Shown: positions 1 to 7,832, counted from the first letter of the stretch. The stretch: DNA of 41,909 bases from Gammaproteobacteria bacterium (GCA_026981935.1 JALSIC010000097.1:1-41909); one strand, 5' to 3'. Numbers and translations: made by a program. Notes: generated from the letters alone by a model not told the origin.

Positions 1-584
1 AACGCCTCGCCGCCGCCGGCATCCCCGTCTATGTCGCAGCCAGTGCCGATCTGGCATCCATTGCGGGAGAACTTGAGGATCTCGGGCGCCTCGCGGGGCA
101 GGCGGAGGAGGCCGCCCGGGCCGCGTCTCGCTATCGGGAGAGGCTGGCGGAACTGACGGCGACTTTCGGCGGCCGGTTCCCCGTCACGGTCTTCTACCAG
201 GTCTGGGACCGTCCCCTGATGACGGTGAGCGACCGTCATGTCATCGGCGAGGTACTGCGCCGCTGCGGCGGCCGGAATCCCTTCGGCACCCTGCAGGCGC
301 CCACACCCACCATCGATGCGGAGGCCCTGCTCGCGGCGGATCCCCAGGTGATGTTGACCGCGGCGGCGGGCGATGGCGTCGATCCCTGGCGTCGCTGGCG
401 CGATCAGACCGCCTTGCAGGCGGTGCGCGCCGGGCGTCTCCATGTGATACCCGGCGACTGGATCAGCCGTCCCGCCCTGCGCATCCTCAAGGGGATGGAA
501 CGGATCTGCCGCCTGCTGGATGCCGCCCGCGGGGCCGGCCGGTCTCGGGGCCCCACCCAGCATCCCGATCAGGCGTCCGGGTAG
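1..584 (+). CDS. BtuF-like cobalamin ABC transporter substrate-binding protein (3' part)
   Basis: The reading frame is open from the left edge (first full codon at base 3) to a TAG stop, so about 193 C-terminal residues are present and the start lies outside the window. The visible part matches the C-terminal lobe of periplasmic BtuF/FhuD-type binding proteins: a long helix rich in Ala, Glu and Arg, then a strand VTVFYQVWDRPLMTV, the motif GEVLRRCGGRNPF, and a final lobe with AADPQVML. In this family the protein binds vitamin B12 in the periplasm and delivers it to BtuCD. The assignment to cobalamin rather than another corrinoid or haem-like ligand rests on the Y-Q-V and CGGRN motifs and is likely, not certain. 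Its last 16 bases overlap the convergent rfbC gene. No transporter partner is visible here. Confidence 0.8.
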   Translation, partial: RLAAAGIPVYVAASADLASIAGELEDLGRLAGQAEEAARAASRYRERLAELTATFGGRFPVTVFYQVWDRPLMTVSDRHVIGEVLRRCGGRNPFGTLQAPTPTIDAEALLAADPQVMLTAAAGDGVDPWRRWRDQTALQAVRAGRLHVIPGDWISRPALRILKGMERICRLLDAARGAGRSRGPTQHPDQASG

Positions 585-1129
585 GGCGGCAGGCGCCGGG
601 GCGGCAGGTCGCGCAGGCGTGGGGCGGCGCGGTCCTTGTCCGACAGGCGGGGTGCCTCGACGGGCCAGCGGATGCCGATGTCCGGATCGTTCCAGGCGAG
701 GCTGAACTCGGTGTCGGGATTGTAGGGGCGGGTGCACTTGTACAGAAACAGCGCCGTGTCGCTGGTGACGCAGAAACCGTGGGCAAAGCCCTCGGGAATG
801 TAGAGCTGGGTCTTGCGCGCCCCCGACAGCGTGACGCCCACCCAGCGGCCGAAGGTGGGAGAGCCCCGCCGGATGTCCACCGCCACGTCGAAGACTTCCC
901 CTTCCAGCACGGTGACCAGTTTTCCCTGGGCTTCGGGATGCTGGCAATGCAGTCCGCGCAGCACGCCCCGGACGGAGCGGGAGACATTGTCCTGGACGAA
1001 GGTCTCGGGGATGCCGTGCGCCGCGTAGCGCGTCGCACGCCAGGTCTCCAGAAAACAGCCCCGCGCATCGCCGAAAACGTCGGGTTCGATGAGCAGGACA
1101 CCGGGCAGTGCTGTGGGAATCACGTTCAT
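569..1129 (-). CDS. rfbC: dTDP-4-dehydrorhamnose 3,5-epimerase RfbC
   Basis: Cytoplasmic epimerase of the dTDP-L-rhamnose pathway, converting dTDP-4-dehydro-6-deoxyglucose to the L-rhamno keto sugar. The 186-residue product has the full cupin signature: N-terminal NVIPTALPGVLLIEPDVFGD, RGCFLETW, FVQDNVSRS, the catalytic-His segment LRGLHCQ (His61), EGEVFDVAVDIR, and IPEGFAHGF. The start was chosen at the ATG giving MNVIP, which fits the usual RfbC N-terminus; an in-frame ATG 24 bases upstream is also possible, and neither has a strong ribosome binding site. The other rhamnose genes (rfbA, B, D) are not next to it. An intrinsic terminator upstream separates it from the leftward merR-parA operon, so it probably has its own promoter. 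Length is normal for the family. Confidence 0.93.
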   Translation of the reverse strand: MNVIPTALPGVLLIEPDVFGDARGCFLETWRATRYAAHGIPETFVQDNVSRSVRGVLRGLHCQHPEAQGKLVTVLEGEVFDVAVDIRRGSPTFGRWVGVTLSGARKTQLYIPEGFAHGFCVTSDTALFLYKCTRPYNPDTEFSLAWNDPDIGIRWPVEAPRLSDKDRAAPRLRDLPPRRLPPYPDA

Positions 1130-1194
1130 GACGGAGCCGTCATTGTGCGTCATCGGCCCGGGTCGGGCAATGGGCCGTATTGGAAGGGTATTCG

Positions 1195-1237
1195 CGAAAA
1201 GAAGGGCCAGGGGACCGGCTGGCACCGGTCCCCTGGC
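1195..1237 (-). terminator. Intrinsic terminator of the merR-parA operon
   Basis: A perfect 13-bp inverted repeat (GCCAGGGGACCGG, loop of 6, CCGGTCCCCTGGC) starts just after the stop codon of the leftward gene ending at 1244. Read on the minus strand the stem is followed by CCTTCTTTTC. This is a textbook Rho-independent terminator and marks the end of the transcription unit that starts near 4.6 kb. Confidence 0.85.
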
Positions 1238-1243
1238 AAGGGA

Positions 1244-1825
1244 TCAGCCCCTCAGACAGGCTGCTTCTTCGGGGCTCAGGAGGGAGGGGCTGTTGCGGAA
1301 GGGGTCGATGGGCGTGCCGTCTTCGCGCGAGGCGCGGGTCGCCGGCCCATGGGGTTCCAGATAGAGGCCGATCTCGCCGTTGATCTCCAGGGCCTGGGCC
1401 AGGAAGCAGCGCAGCCTGGGAAAGGCCCGGTAGAGGTATTCGCCGCCGGGCGGCGCCGTGGGGGCCAGGATGACGAGACGCAGGTCCTCCACGCGGAAGG
1501 TGCCGCCCTGACGTCCAGTGTGCCGGCCTTCGCCGCGGAAGATGCCGGGATAGAGGCGATACAGCCAGCCGCGGTTGTCGTCGATGCCTTCCAGGACGGC
1601 GAGGGCATTGAGCAGGGCCCGTCCGCCTTCGCGGTTGTCGCAGCTCAGCAGGGTCGGCGTCTCTTCACCATCCAGGGCCAGCAGGTGATGGCCGTCATAG
1701 GGCAGCTTGTTGGCGAGCAGCCTGTGACCGGACCCCAGGATGTGTTCCAGGGATTCTTCCACCAGCTCCAGGAGAAGCTGGTTGGACGACAGGGGAATCT
1801 GACGAATGTGCATGAGCGTGGCCAT
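1244..1825 (-). CDS. Conserved-looking hypothetical protein, last gene of merR-parA operon
   Basis: A 193-residue soluble protein that I do not recognise. The start is the ATG giving MATLMHIRQIPLSSN, because it is preceded by AGGAGGAAGG with good spacing; upstream codons in frame are less likely to be translated. It has no signal peptide, membrane segment or P-loop. Features seen are an N-terminal helix rich in Leu and Glu (LLLELVEESLEHIL), a segment LLALDGEETPTLLSCDNREGG, WLYRLYPGIF, a strand LRLVILAPTAPPGG, and a proline-rich C-terminal tail. It lies 99 bp after the FlhG-like gene, with an 11-bp tandem repeat between them, and ends at the operon terminator, so it is probably co-transcribed with the ParA-type genes. 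A role with them is inference only. Confidence 0.7.
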   Translation of the reverse strand: MATLMHIRQIPLSSNQLLLELVEESLEHILGSGHRLLANKLPYDGHHLLALDGEETPTLLSCDNREGGRALLNALAVLEGIDDNRGWLYRLYPGIFRGEGRHTGRQGGTFRVEDLRLVILAPTAPPGGEYLYRAFPRLRCFLAQALEINGEIGLYLEPHGPATRASREDGTPIDPFRNSPSLLSPEEAACLRG

Positions 1826-1861
1826 GGCCTTCCTCCTCGTTCGTGGATGGGGGTTGCGCTG

Positions 1862-1887
1862 TAAGACCTGGGTAAGACCTGGGTAAG
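1862..1887. repeat. 11-bp tandem direct repeat in intergenic spacer
   Basis: Two perfect copies of TAAGACCTGGG followed by a third start (TAAG) lie in the 99-bp gap between the FlhG-like gene and the next gene of the same operon. The 11-bp period equals about one helical turn, which is typical of tandem protein-binding sites, but no known regulator consensus was recognised. Confidence 0.6.
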
Positions 1888-1924
1888 ATTGGGGGGGCAT
1901 GGCTGATCACCGTCCAATCCTGCT

Positions 1925-2695
1925 TCAATCCGGTTTCGTTGCCGCGGACGCTGAATCGGATGGTGCGGCGGTCGTTTCCTGTGCTGTCCGCGGCGGCGCC
2001 TGCCGTTGCGGGGTGGCCGATGGCGCGAGGTCCTCGGCGAGCAGGGCCGCCACGTTGCGCAGCTGGGATTCCCAAAGCGACTCGTCCCGGCGGGTCGGCA
2101 GGTAGCCACAGCTTGCCGGGGCCGCATCGAGAAAGCGCCGGGCCGCGGTGGCGAGACGCCGGTAGGCCTGTTGCGCTTCGGCCAGGTCGGCGCAGTGGCA
2201 CAGGGTTACGCCCAGCCATGCCGGTGCCTGCCGGACCAGCAGCCGCTTGCACAGGAGATAGGCCTGTTCCAGGCCTTCGGTGGTGGGCTCGGCGAAGAGC
2301 AGCAGGTGATCGGCATCCGCGGGAGGCAGTTCTCCCGGTCGCCAGGTGCGCAGGGCGAGGCTGCCGGCGCCAGCGTCCGCGCCGGGGTGGCGGCACTCGG
2401 CCTGGATGTCGCCTGCGTGGCCGGCGAGGGTGACGACGGCGAACCCCGCCCGGCACAGTGCCCGGGCCAGGGCCAGCGGCATGTCCCCGGCATGAGGCCT
2501 GGAGCGGTCCGGCTGGAGCAGATGCAGGCAGCGGGGCGGTCGCGCCTCGCTGAGGAAATGGTGGCTGATGCGCGCCAGGCGCTGCCTGGCGGCAGTCGGC
2601 GTGTCCCCCCCCGGTACCGATGTCTCCGGTACCGATCCCACCGGTACAGATTCCCCTGGCGCCTGGAGATCGCCGAGGTCTTCGGGCCCTGTCAT
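1925..2695 (-). CDS. FlhG/MinD-like protein lacking the ATPase P-loop
   Basis: A 256-residue protein whose second half aligns by eye with the C-terminal half of FlhG/FleN-type MinD ATPases. HLLLFAEPTTEGLEQAYLLCKRLL (residues 130-153, shown here in part as EPTTEGLEQAY) matches the family's EPTSLTDAYALMK segment, and YRRLATAARRFLD followed by GYLP matches the YRKLTQVTDRFLD / GSVPHDE segment. The place where KGGVGKT should be (around residues 58-70) reads LLQPDRSRPHAGD, with no GKT, and no switch aspartates were found. It is therefore probably unable to hydrolyse ATP in the usual way. It starts 26 bp downstream of the ParA-fusion gene on the same strand and may be a non-catalytic partner of that protein. 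The first 45 residues are low-complexity (VPVGSVPETSVPGG) from a short internal repeat. The start has no clear ribosome binding site. Confidence 0.72.
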   Translation of the reverse strand: MTGPEDLGDLQAPGESVPVGSVPETSVPGGDTPTAARQRLARISHHFLSEARPPRCLHLLQPDRSRPHAGDMPLALARALCRAGFAVVTLAGHAGDIQAECRHPGADAGAGSLALRTWRPGELPPADADHLLLFAEPTTEGLEQAYLLCKRLLVRQAPAWLGVTLCHCADLAEAQQAYRRLATAARRFLDAAPASCGYLPTRRDESLWESQLRNVAALLAEDLAPSATPQRQAPPRTAQETTAAPSDSASAATKPD

Positions 2696-2721
2696 GCGGT
2701 GTCGTCCATCCGTCTGTCCGC

Positions 2722-3990
2722 CTACACCGCGGCCGGTGCTTCGGATTGTGCTTCGGCCGGTGCTGCATCGGCTGCTTCATCTGGCACCTCCACGCGCAGG
2801 ATGGAGTTGATTTCCCCGTAGAGATTGGCGATCTGCTGAGGATTGGCGGGGTCTTCCTGCCAGCGGCCGTCGATGATCAGCCGGTACTGGTAGACGCCGG
2901 GCTGGATGCGCAGGATCTTGGCGATGCGTCCTTCCCGATGCAGGGTCTCCACGTTGCGGTCGGGGATCCAGTCATTGAAGTCGCCGGCGATCTTGATCTC
3001 CTCGCCGCCGTCGGGATATTCGAGGACCACCCTGCAGGCGGGCACCGGCTCGTCCGGGCGGCCCGTTATCGTTATATCGTCCGAGACGTTGTCGGCGTGC
3101 TGCAGGCCGGGAGGCCTCCGCGTCTCTTGATCTGCCGGCCCGCCGGCATGGCCCGCCAGGTGCAGCTCCAGGCGGGCCAGCTCTTCGCCAAGGCTCGCGG
3201 GGGTGTCGTCGGGGGCCGCCGTGTCGCTGCGGAACGCGCGAGGATCGCGGATATACGCGGCGAGCCGGCGGTAGTCCTCGGCGGCCACGGCCCGCGGACA
3301 ATGCTCGATGACGGGCACTCCCCGCCAGGCGGCTTCCTTGAGGCGCACCGTGTAATGGATGTTCACCGGCAGGAGGGTGTCGGGATAACGCTGGCGCAGT
3401 TCCGACAGGACCTGGCGCGTGAAACGGGTACGGTAGTCCACCAGCGTGGGCAGGATCATGAGCGGGGTGTCCAGGTCGTATTTTTCCGCCAGCAGTTCGA
3501 TGGTGTCCTCCAGGCGCTCAATGCCGTCCAGGGCGAAGCGGCTCATCTCGATGGGGATCAGCACCTGGTCGGCGGCGCGCAGGGCGTTGAAGGCCAGCAG
3601 CCCCAGGTTGGGCGGGCTGTCCACGATGATGAAGTCGTAGAACGGCGCCACGGTGGCGAGATGATCCGCCAGTTGCCGTTCGCGGCGGGGCAGGTCGGCC
3701 AGCAGGTGTTCCACGGCGGCGAGGGAGATGGTGGCAGGCACCAGGTCCACGCCGGGGGCGGCATCGCTGACGATGACGTCCTCCAGCGCGGCATCCTGCA
3801 CGAAGACTTCGTAGAGGCCGGCAGCGTCCGCGGTTTCCCGTCCCAGCCCCAGGGAGGCATGGCCCTGGGGGTCCATGTCGACGAGCAATACCCGCTGTTC
3901 TTCCCTGCCGAGACAGGCGGCGAGGTTGATGGCCGTGGTGGTCTTGCCGCAGCCGCCTTTCTGGTTCGCAATAGTGATGATGCTTGTCAT
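2722..3990 (-). CDS. ParA-family ATPase fused to an AMPK/CBM48-type glycogen-binding domain
   Basis: A 422-residue two-domain protein. Residues 1-250 are a ParA/Soj ATPase: deviant Walker A KGGCGKTT (11-18), LLVDMDPQG (Walker A' with Asp38/Asp40), and Walker B IIVDSPPNLG (Asp124). After a linker of about 65 polar residues, residues 319-402 form an E-set carbohydrate-binding module like the AMPK beta glycogen-binding domain. IKIAGDFNDW matches its SGSFNNW, GVYQYRLIIDGRW matches HQYKFFVDGQW, and GEINSILRV matches GTVNNIIQV. The four residues that hold glycogen in AMPK have counterparts W341, R370 (Lys in AMPK), W377 and N395. ParA proteins position DNA or protein cargo; this fusion suggests the cargo could be a glucan particle, which is inference. 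It sits between merR and the FlhG-like gene in one leftward operon. A ParB partner is not visible. Confidence 0.85.
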   Translation of the reverse strand: MTSIITIANQKGGCGKTTTAINLAACLGREEQRVLLVDMDPQGHASLGLGRETADAAGLYEVFVQDAALEDVIVSDAAPGVDLVPATISLAAVEHLLADLPRRERQLADHLATVAPFYDFIIVDSPPNLGLLAFNALRAADQVLIPIEMSRFALDGIERLEDTIELLAEKYDLDTPLMILPTLVDYRTRFTRQVLSELRQRYPDTLLPVNIHYTVRLKEAAWRGVPVIEHCPRAVAAEDYRRLAAYIRDPRAFRSDTAAPDDTPASLGEELARLELHLAGHAGGPADQETRRPPGLQHADNVSDDITITGRPDEPVPACRVVLEYPDGGEEIKIAGDFNDWIPDRNVETLHREGRIAKILRIQPGVYQYRLIIDGRWQEDPANPQQIANLYGEINSILRVEVPDEAADAAPAEAQSEAPAAV

Positions 3991-4068
3991 GCCTGTGCTC
4001 CTCCTCTTTGTCGGGTCCGCAGACCCCGGGTGCCCGGCTCAGGCGCCAACCGCGACGCCTTGTCAAGT

Positions 4069-4572
4069 TCACTTTGCGCTATTTCTATATGGCTGCTCCT
4101 CCACCGTATCCGCTTCTGGGCCGGCTGTGGGGCACGAAGCCGGGAACAGCTCCCCCTGTCGGGGGGCGGCCGTTTCCCGGCCATGGAATCGGGCGATTTC
4201 CCGCTCCATGCGGGCGATGGGAAAGATCCATTGCTGTCCGCTGAGTGCCTCGCAGGCGGTCTCTCCCCGCAGGACCAGGATCACGTCCCCCGTGGCCACG
4301 AGGGTGATCTCCGCGAGCGGCTGTTCCAGGGTGGGCAGCGTGCGGCGCAGGGCCTCGACGCTGGCACGGATCTTCTGCAGGGACACGCCGGCATCCAGCA
4401 GCTGGCGGGCGCTCTTCAGGGCGATGAGATCGAGGAAGGTGTAGCGTGAATGGCCGCCGGGAGTACGGTGGGAAGGGGCGAGAAAGCCGTTCTTGCGCCA
4501 ATAGGCAAGCTGTCTCAGGCTCAACCCGGTGATGCGGGCCGCCTGGCGGCTGGTATAGAGCCCTGCTTTCAA
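4069..4572 (-). CDS. MerR-family transcriptional regulator
   Basis: A 167-residue regulator with an N-terminal MerR winged helix: LYTSRQAARITGLSLRQLAYWRKNG, then the wing TPGGHSRYTFLDLIAL and the dimerisation helix ending KIRASVEALR. The C-terminal part (DVILVLRGE, WIFPIARMEREIARF) has no metal-binding cysteine pattern, so it is not a classical mercury or copper sensor. I chose the TTG start because GGGGAGGAG lies about ten bases upstream; an in-frame TTG 27 bases further up would place that Shine-Dalgarno sequence inside the gene. It precedes the ParA-fusion gene by 78 bp and probably controls the operon and itself. The divergent neighbour is xthA. Confidence 0.85.
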   Translation of the reverse strand: MKAGLYTSRQAARITGLSLRQLAYWRKNGFLAPSHRTPGGHSRYTFLDLIALKSARQLLDAGVSLQKIRASVEALRRTLPTLEQPLAEITLVATGDVILVLRGETACEALSGQQWIFPIARMEREIARFHGRETAAPRQGELFPASCPTAGPEADTVEEQPYRNSAK

Positions 4573-4777
4573 GAGCGAGGCACTCCTCCCCAGGGACAAT
4601 TACTGGACATTTTGCTCAAAAACAGCCCCATGTCAAGAAAAATCTGACAAAAAAACGCAAAATCGTCAGTTTCGGGCCTGCCATGGGCTCCGGTTGGTGG
4701 GGAGACACCGGAAAATCAGAGCGCGCGCTTACGCCGGAGGCGCGAGCCTGTTATCTTGGGCACTTTTTTGGACAGTC
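4573..4777. promoter_or_regulatory. Divergent merR / xthA promoter region
   Basis: This AT-richer 205-bp spacer must hold the promoters of the leftward merR operon and of xthA. Visible elements are a direct repeat GGACAATTACT-GGACATT with an 11-bp period near 4594-4612, close to the merR start, and an interrupted inverted repeat TGTCA/TGACA followed by GTCAG near 4630-4670. Either could be an operator for the MerR protein, but no assigned MerR consensus was matched. Confidence 0.4.
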
Positions 4778-5545
4778 ATGCGCATCATCACGCTCAACGT
4801 CAACGGTATCCGGGCGGCCGCCCGCAAGGGTTTTTTCCAGTGGCTGGCGGGGCAGGCGGCGGACGTCGTCTGTCTGCAGGAGACCAAGGCCCAGGTCCAT
4901 CAGCTGGCCGATGCGGTGTTCTGGCCGCAGGGCTATCACTGCCACTATCGCGATGCGGAAAAGCCCGGTTACAGTGGCGTGGCCCTCTACAGCCGGCGCA
5001 AGCCGACGCGGGTGGTCACGGGCCTGGGCTGGCCGGACATGGACGCCGAGGGGCGCTACCTCCAGGCGGACTTTCCGGGGCTGAGCGTGATCTCCATCTA
5101 TCTGCCCTCCGGTTCCAGCAGCGAGGCGCGTCAGGCGGTCAAGTTCGACTTCATGGAACGTTTCACGCCCGTTTTGCGCCGCTTCAGGCGCCAGCGCCGG
5201 GAGTATGTCATCTGCGGCGACTGGAACATCGTCCACAGGCCCATCGATATCCGGAACTTCAAGGCCAACCAGAAGAATTCCGGCTGTCTGCCGGAAGAGC
5301 GGGCCTGGCTGGACCAGGTGTTCGGCCCGCTGGGTTTCGTGGATGCCTTTCGCGTGGTGAACCAGGAGGATGGCCAGTACACCTGGTGGTCCAATCGCGG
5401 CCGGGCCTGGGAGAAGAACGTGGGCTGGCGCATCGACTACCAGGTGATCACCCCGGGCCTGCGCGGGCGCGTGCGGGCGGCGCAGATCTACAAGGCGGAG
5501 CGATTCTCGGATCACGCCCCGCTCATCATCGACTATGCCGACTGA
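4778..5545 (+). CDS. xthA: Exodeoxyribonuclease III
   Basis: A 255-residue enzyme of the exonuclease III / AP-endonuclease family, which cleaves DNA 5' to abasic sites and trims 3' ends in base-excision repair. The whole family pattern is present: MRIITLNVNGIRAA at the N-terminus, the metal-binding Glu in CLQETKAQ, SGVALYSR, the catalytic GDWNIVH, the substrate-loop region NVGWRIDYQ, and the terminal SDHAPL with the catalytic His. The start at the ATG of MRIITLN fits the family exactly; the frame is open further upstream, but that part is not conserved. It stands alone, followed at once by the Pho box for phoB. A functional link with phosphate control is not implied. Confidence 0.95.
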   Translation: MRIITLNVNGIRAAARKGFFQWLAGQAADVVCLQETKAQVHQLADAVFWPQGYHCHYRDAEKPGYSGVALYSRRKPTRVVTGLGWPDMDAEGRYLQADFPGLSVISIYLPSGSSSEARQAVKFDFMERFTPVLRRFRRQRREYVICGDWNIVHRPIDIRNFKANQKNSGCLPEERAWLDQVFGPLGFVDAFRVVNQEDGQYTWWSNRGRAWEKNVGWRIDYQVITPGLRGRVRAAQIYKAERFSDHAPLIIDYAD

Positions 5546-5548
5546 ACC

Positions 5549-5570
5549 CTGTCATGAATCTGTCATAATT
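5549..5570 (+). promoter_or_regulatory. Pho box of phoB
   Basis: Two 11-bp half-sites, CTGTCATGAAT and CTGTCATAATT, stand directly in tandem and match the PhoB consensus (CTGTCATAAAT / CTGTCAT) almost perfectly. Ten bases after the 18-bp core there is a -10-like TATGGT (5577-5582), the same geometry as E. coli phoA, giving a predicted start of transcription near 5589. It begins four bases after the xthA stop and implies autoregulation of phoBR. Confidence 0.9.
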
Positions 5571-5701
5571 CCGGTTTATGGTGCGTCATGCGGATGCAGG
5601 CCCAGGCCGCTGAGCCCGCATTCAGGAAAAGTGCTGTTCATGCCGGATTGCGCTGCGCATCATCCGGTTGCACAAGTCATGGATCTGGGTAATGCGCCAC
5701 A

Positions 5702-6409
5702 ATGACCGTTCATGTATTACTGGTGGAAGACGAGGCCCCCCTGCGGGAGATGCTGTGCTTTGCCCTTTCCGGGGAGGCATACGAAGTCACCGAGGCGGGG
5801 GATGCCGGTGAAGGTTTCACCCGGCTGCGCGAGCGACGCCCCGACCTGATCCTGCTCGACTGGATGCTGCCCGGGATGAGCGGCGTCGAGTTCCTGCGCC
5901 GCCTGCGTCGGGAGGCCGCGTGGCGCGACATTCCCGTGATCATGCTGACCGCGCGCGGCGAGGAGGACGACCGCGTGCAGGGGCTCGAAGCGGGCGCCGA
6001 CGACTATCTGGTCAAGCCCTTCTCCACCCGGGAACTCAAGGCGCGCATGGCCGCGGTCCTGCGTCGCACCGGCAGGGAGCAGGACCGGGAGACGCCCCTC
6101 AGCGCGGGGGGGTTGCGCCTGGATCCCGTGGCGCACAAGGTCACCGTGCACGATGGGGCGCTGACGCTGGGGCCTACCGAGTTCCGGCTGCTCCATTTCT
6201 TCATGCGTCATCCGGAGCGGGTGTTCAGCCGCGCCCAGTTGCTGGATCACGTCTGGGGGCGTGATGTCTACGTGGAGGAACGCACCGTGGACGTGCACAT
6301 CCGCCGCTTGCGCAAGGCGCTCGCACCCCATGGCTACGATGCCTGTATCCAGACGGTCCGCTCCGTGGGCTATCGTTTTTCCGCGCCCCTTGCGCCCGAC
6401 TCCCATTGA
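5702..6409 (+). CDS. phoB: Phosphate regulon response regulator PhoB
   Basis: A 235-residue OmpR/PhoB-type response regulator. The receiver domain (1-120) has the acidic pocket VEDE (Glu9, Asp10, Glu11), the phosphoryl acceptor Asp53 in [10 protein letters not shown], and the conserved Lys in LVKPFS. The C-terminal winged helix (about 135-230) has [24 protein letters not shown] and [15 protein letters not shown], followed by VRSVGYRF, the PhoB recognition and wing pattern. Phosphorylated PhoB binds Pho boxes, and three are found in this cluster, including one upstream of this gene. phoR follows after nine bases. Identity as PhoB rather than a paralogue is supported by the pst context. Confidence 0.95.
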   Translation: MTVHVLLVEDEAPLREMLCFALSGEAYEVTEAGDAGEGFTRLRERRPDLILLDWMLPGMSGVEFLRRLRREAAWRDIPVIMLTARGEEDDRVQGLEAGADDYLVKPFSTRELKARMAAVLRRTGREQDRETPLSAGGLRLDPVAHKVTVHDGALTLGPTEFRLLHFFMRHPERVFSRAQLLDHVWGRDVYVEERTVDVHIRRLRKALAPHGYDACIQTVRSVGYRFSAPLAPDSH

Positions 6410-6418
6410 GGTCAGGCC

Positions 6419-7807
6419 TTGAATCGATTCTGGTGGTACGAGTTGCGCCTGGCCGCTGCCTTTCTCGTCGCCGGCGGGGCGGCGGGCTGGCTCGCCGGCC
6501 ACGTCGCCACCGGCTTCTACGGGGCGTTCCTGGTCTATGGCGCGTGGCAGGCCTATCGCCTGACGGGTTTCCTGCGCTGGTTGCAGCGCGGTCGCCTGAA
6601 CGATCCGCCGGAGCTGCCCGGGGTCTGGGGTGAGCTGTGTTATCTCGTCTACCGCCATCACGACCGCGCCCTGCGCAAGCGCCGCCGCCTGGGCGAACGC
6701 CTGCAGCGCTATCAGGCCACGGCGGCGGCCCTGCCCGACGCGGCAGTGGTGCTGGACCGCGACCAGGGCATCCAGTGGTTCAACGAGGCCGCCTCCCAGT
6801 TGCTGCATCTCAAGTCCCGTTCCGATGTGGGGCAGCGCATCGACAACCTGTTGCGGCATCCCGATTTCGTCGCCTATCTCCACGGCGGGGATTACAGCGA
6901 ACCGCTGGTATTGAGCGCCCTGGTGGAGGAAGGGCGGGTCCTGCAGATCCACATCGTGCCCTATGGCCAGGACCAGCGCCTCCTGGTGGCCCGGGACATC
7001 ACCCGCATGCACCGGCTGGAGGTGATGCGCCGCGATTTCGTGGCCAATGTCTCCCACGAACTGCGCACGCCGCTGGCGGTCATCAGCGGTTACCTGGAGA
7101 CCCTGCTGGAGCACGGGAAGACGGGCGTCGCTGAGCCGGATGCGGAGGGGGCGCTTGCGGCCATGAAACAGCAGGCCGACCGCATGATGCGCCTCATCGA
7201 GGACCTGCTCACCATTGCCCGCCTGGAGACGGGAGAAGGCCAGGGCGCGGACAGGCCCGTGGATGTGCCGGCCCTGCTGCGTTCCCTGGAGAAAGAGGCC
7301 CGTGCCCTGAACCGCGACGCCGGCCATGCCATCGAGCTGGAGCTGGACGAGGGCCTGTGGCTGCGTGGCAATGCCCGGGATCTCTACAGTGCCTTTCTCA
7401 ATCTGGTGAGCAACGCCATCCAGTACACGCCGCCGGGGGGACACGTCACCGTGTCCTGGCATCGCCGCGGTGATGAGGCCTGTTTCTGCGTGACCGATGA
7501 CGGTATCGGCATTCCCGCCCCTGCCATCCCCCGCCTCACGGAGCGCTTCTATCGCGTCGATCCCGGCCGTTCCCGCGCCGCCGGCGGCACCGGGCTGGGG
7601 CTCGCCATCGTCAAGCACGTGCTGAACTACCACGGCGGGGAACTGCATGTCGAGAGCACGCCGGGCAGGGGCAGCACCTTCTGCTGCATCTTTCCCGCGG
7701 CACGCGTGTTGCCTCCTCCGGGCAGGACGCGGACAGGGCAGCAGGATGGAGAAGACGGCGCCGAGACGGCGTGTCACGAAAATTTAACGAAACCTTCACG
7801 GGAATGA
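6419..7807 (+). CDS. phoR: Phosphate regulon sensor histidine kinase PhoR
   Basis: A 462-residue membrane-anchored kinase that phosphorylates PhoB when phosphate is short. The order is: N-terminal membrane hairpin (about residues 9-42), a basic linker, a PAS domain (about 97-195, [20 protein letters not shown]), the HisKA dimerisation helix with phospho-acceptor His213 in [10 protein letters not shown], and the HATPase domain with [21 protein letters not shown] and [12 protein letters not shown]. It starts at TTG, seven bases after GAGG, within the phoB-phoR junction. The C-terminus extends about 30 residues beyond the usual end with a Gly/Arg-rich tail, and the last bases of the gene overlap the Pho-box repeats that serve pstS. 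Confidence 0.94.
   Translation: MNRFWWYELRLAAAFLVAGGAAGWLAGHVATGFYGAFLVYGAWQAYRLTGFLRWLQRGRLNDPPELPGVWGELCYLVYRHHDRALRKRRRLGERLQRYQATAAALPDAAVVLDRDQGIQWFNEAASQLLHLKSRSDVGQRIDNLLRHPDFVAYLHGGDYSEPLVLSALVEEGRVLQIHIVPYGQDQRLLVARDITRMHRLEVMRRDFVANVSHELRTPLAVISGYLETLLEHGKTGVAEPDAEGALAAMKQQADRMMRLIEDLLTIARLETGEGQGADRPVDVPALLRSLEKEARALNRDAGHAIELELDEGLWLRGNARDLYSAFLNLVSNAIQYTPPGGHVTVSWHRRGDEACFCVTDDGIGIPAPAIPRLTERFYRVDPGRSRAAGGTGLGLAIVKHVLNYHGGELHVESTPGRGSTFCCIFPAARVLPPPGRTRTGQQDGEDGAETACHENLTKPSRE
7772..7804 (+). promoter_or_regulatory. Tandem Pho-box half-sites before pstS
   Basis: Three successive 11-bp units, TGTCACGAAAA, TTTAACGAAAC and CTTCACGGGAA, share the TNNCACGAAA pattern expected of PhoB half-sites and overlap the end of phoR. 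A fourth, weaker unit (TGACAC) follows. The -10 element is not clear; CATTCT at 7821 is the best spaced candidate. This is the likely PhoB-dependent promoter region for pstS and the porin. Confidence 0.7.
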
Positions 7808-7815
7808 CACGCAGG

Positions 7816-7832
7816 GGCGGCATTCTGCCGCC
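7816..7832. other. Small perfect hairpin in the phoR-pstS spacer
   Basis: GGCGGCA, loop TTC, TGCCGCC. It could slow transcription at the end of phoBR or sit in the pstS leader. It lacks a T-tract on either strand, so it is not called a terminator. Confidence 0.4.

Noticed and set aside
4630-4670. TGTCA...TGACA sequence before xthA as a Pho box
   Set aside because: The arms are inverted and 13 bp apart rather than 11-bp direct repeats, so PhoB binding is not supported.
5717-7777. A 686-codon open frame on the minus strand opposite phoB-phoR
   Set aside because: Antisense shadow of GC-rich codons; the plus strand encodes well-defined PhoB and PhoR, and the minus frame shows no family motif.
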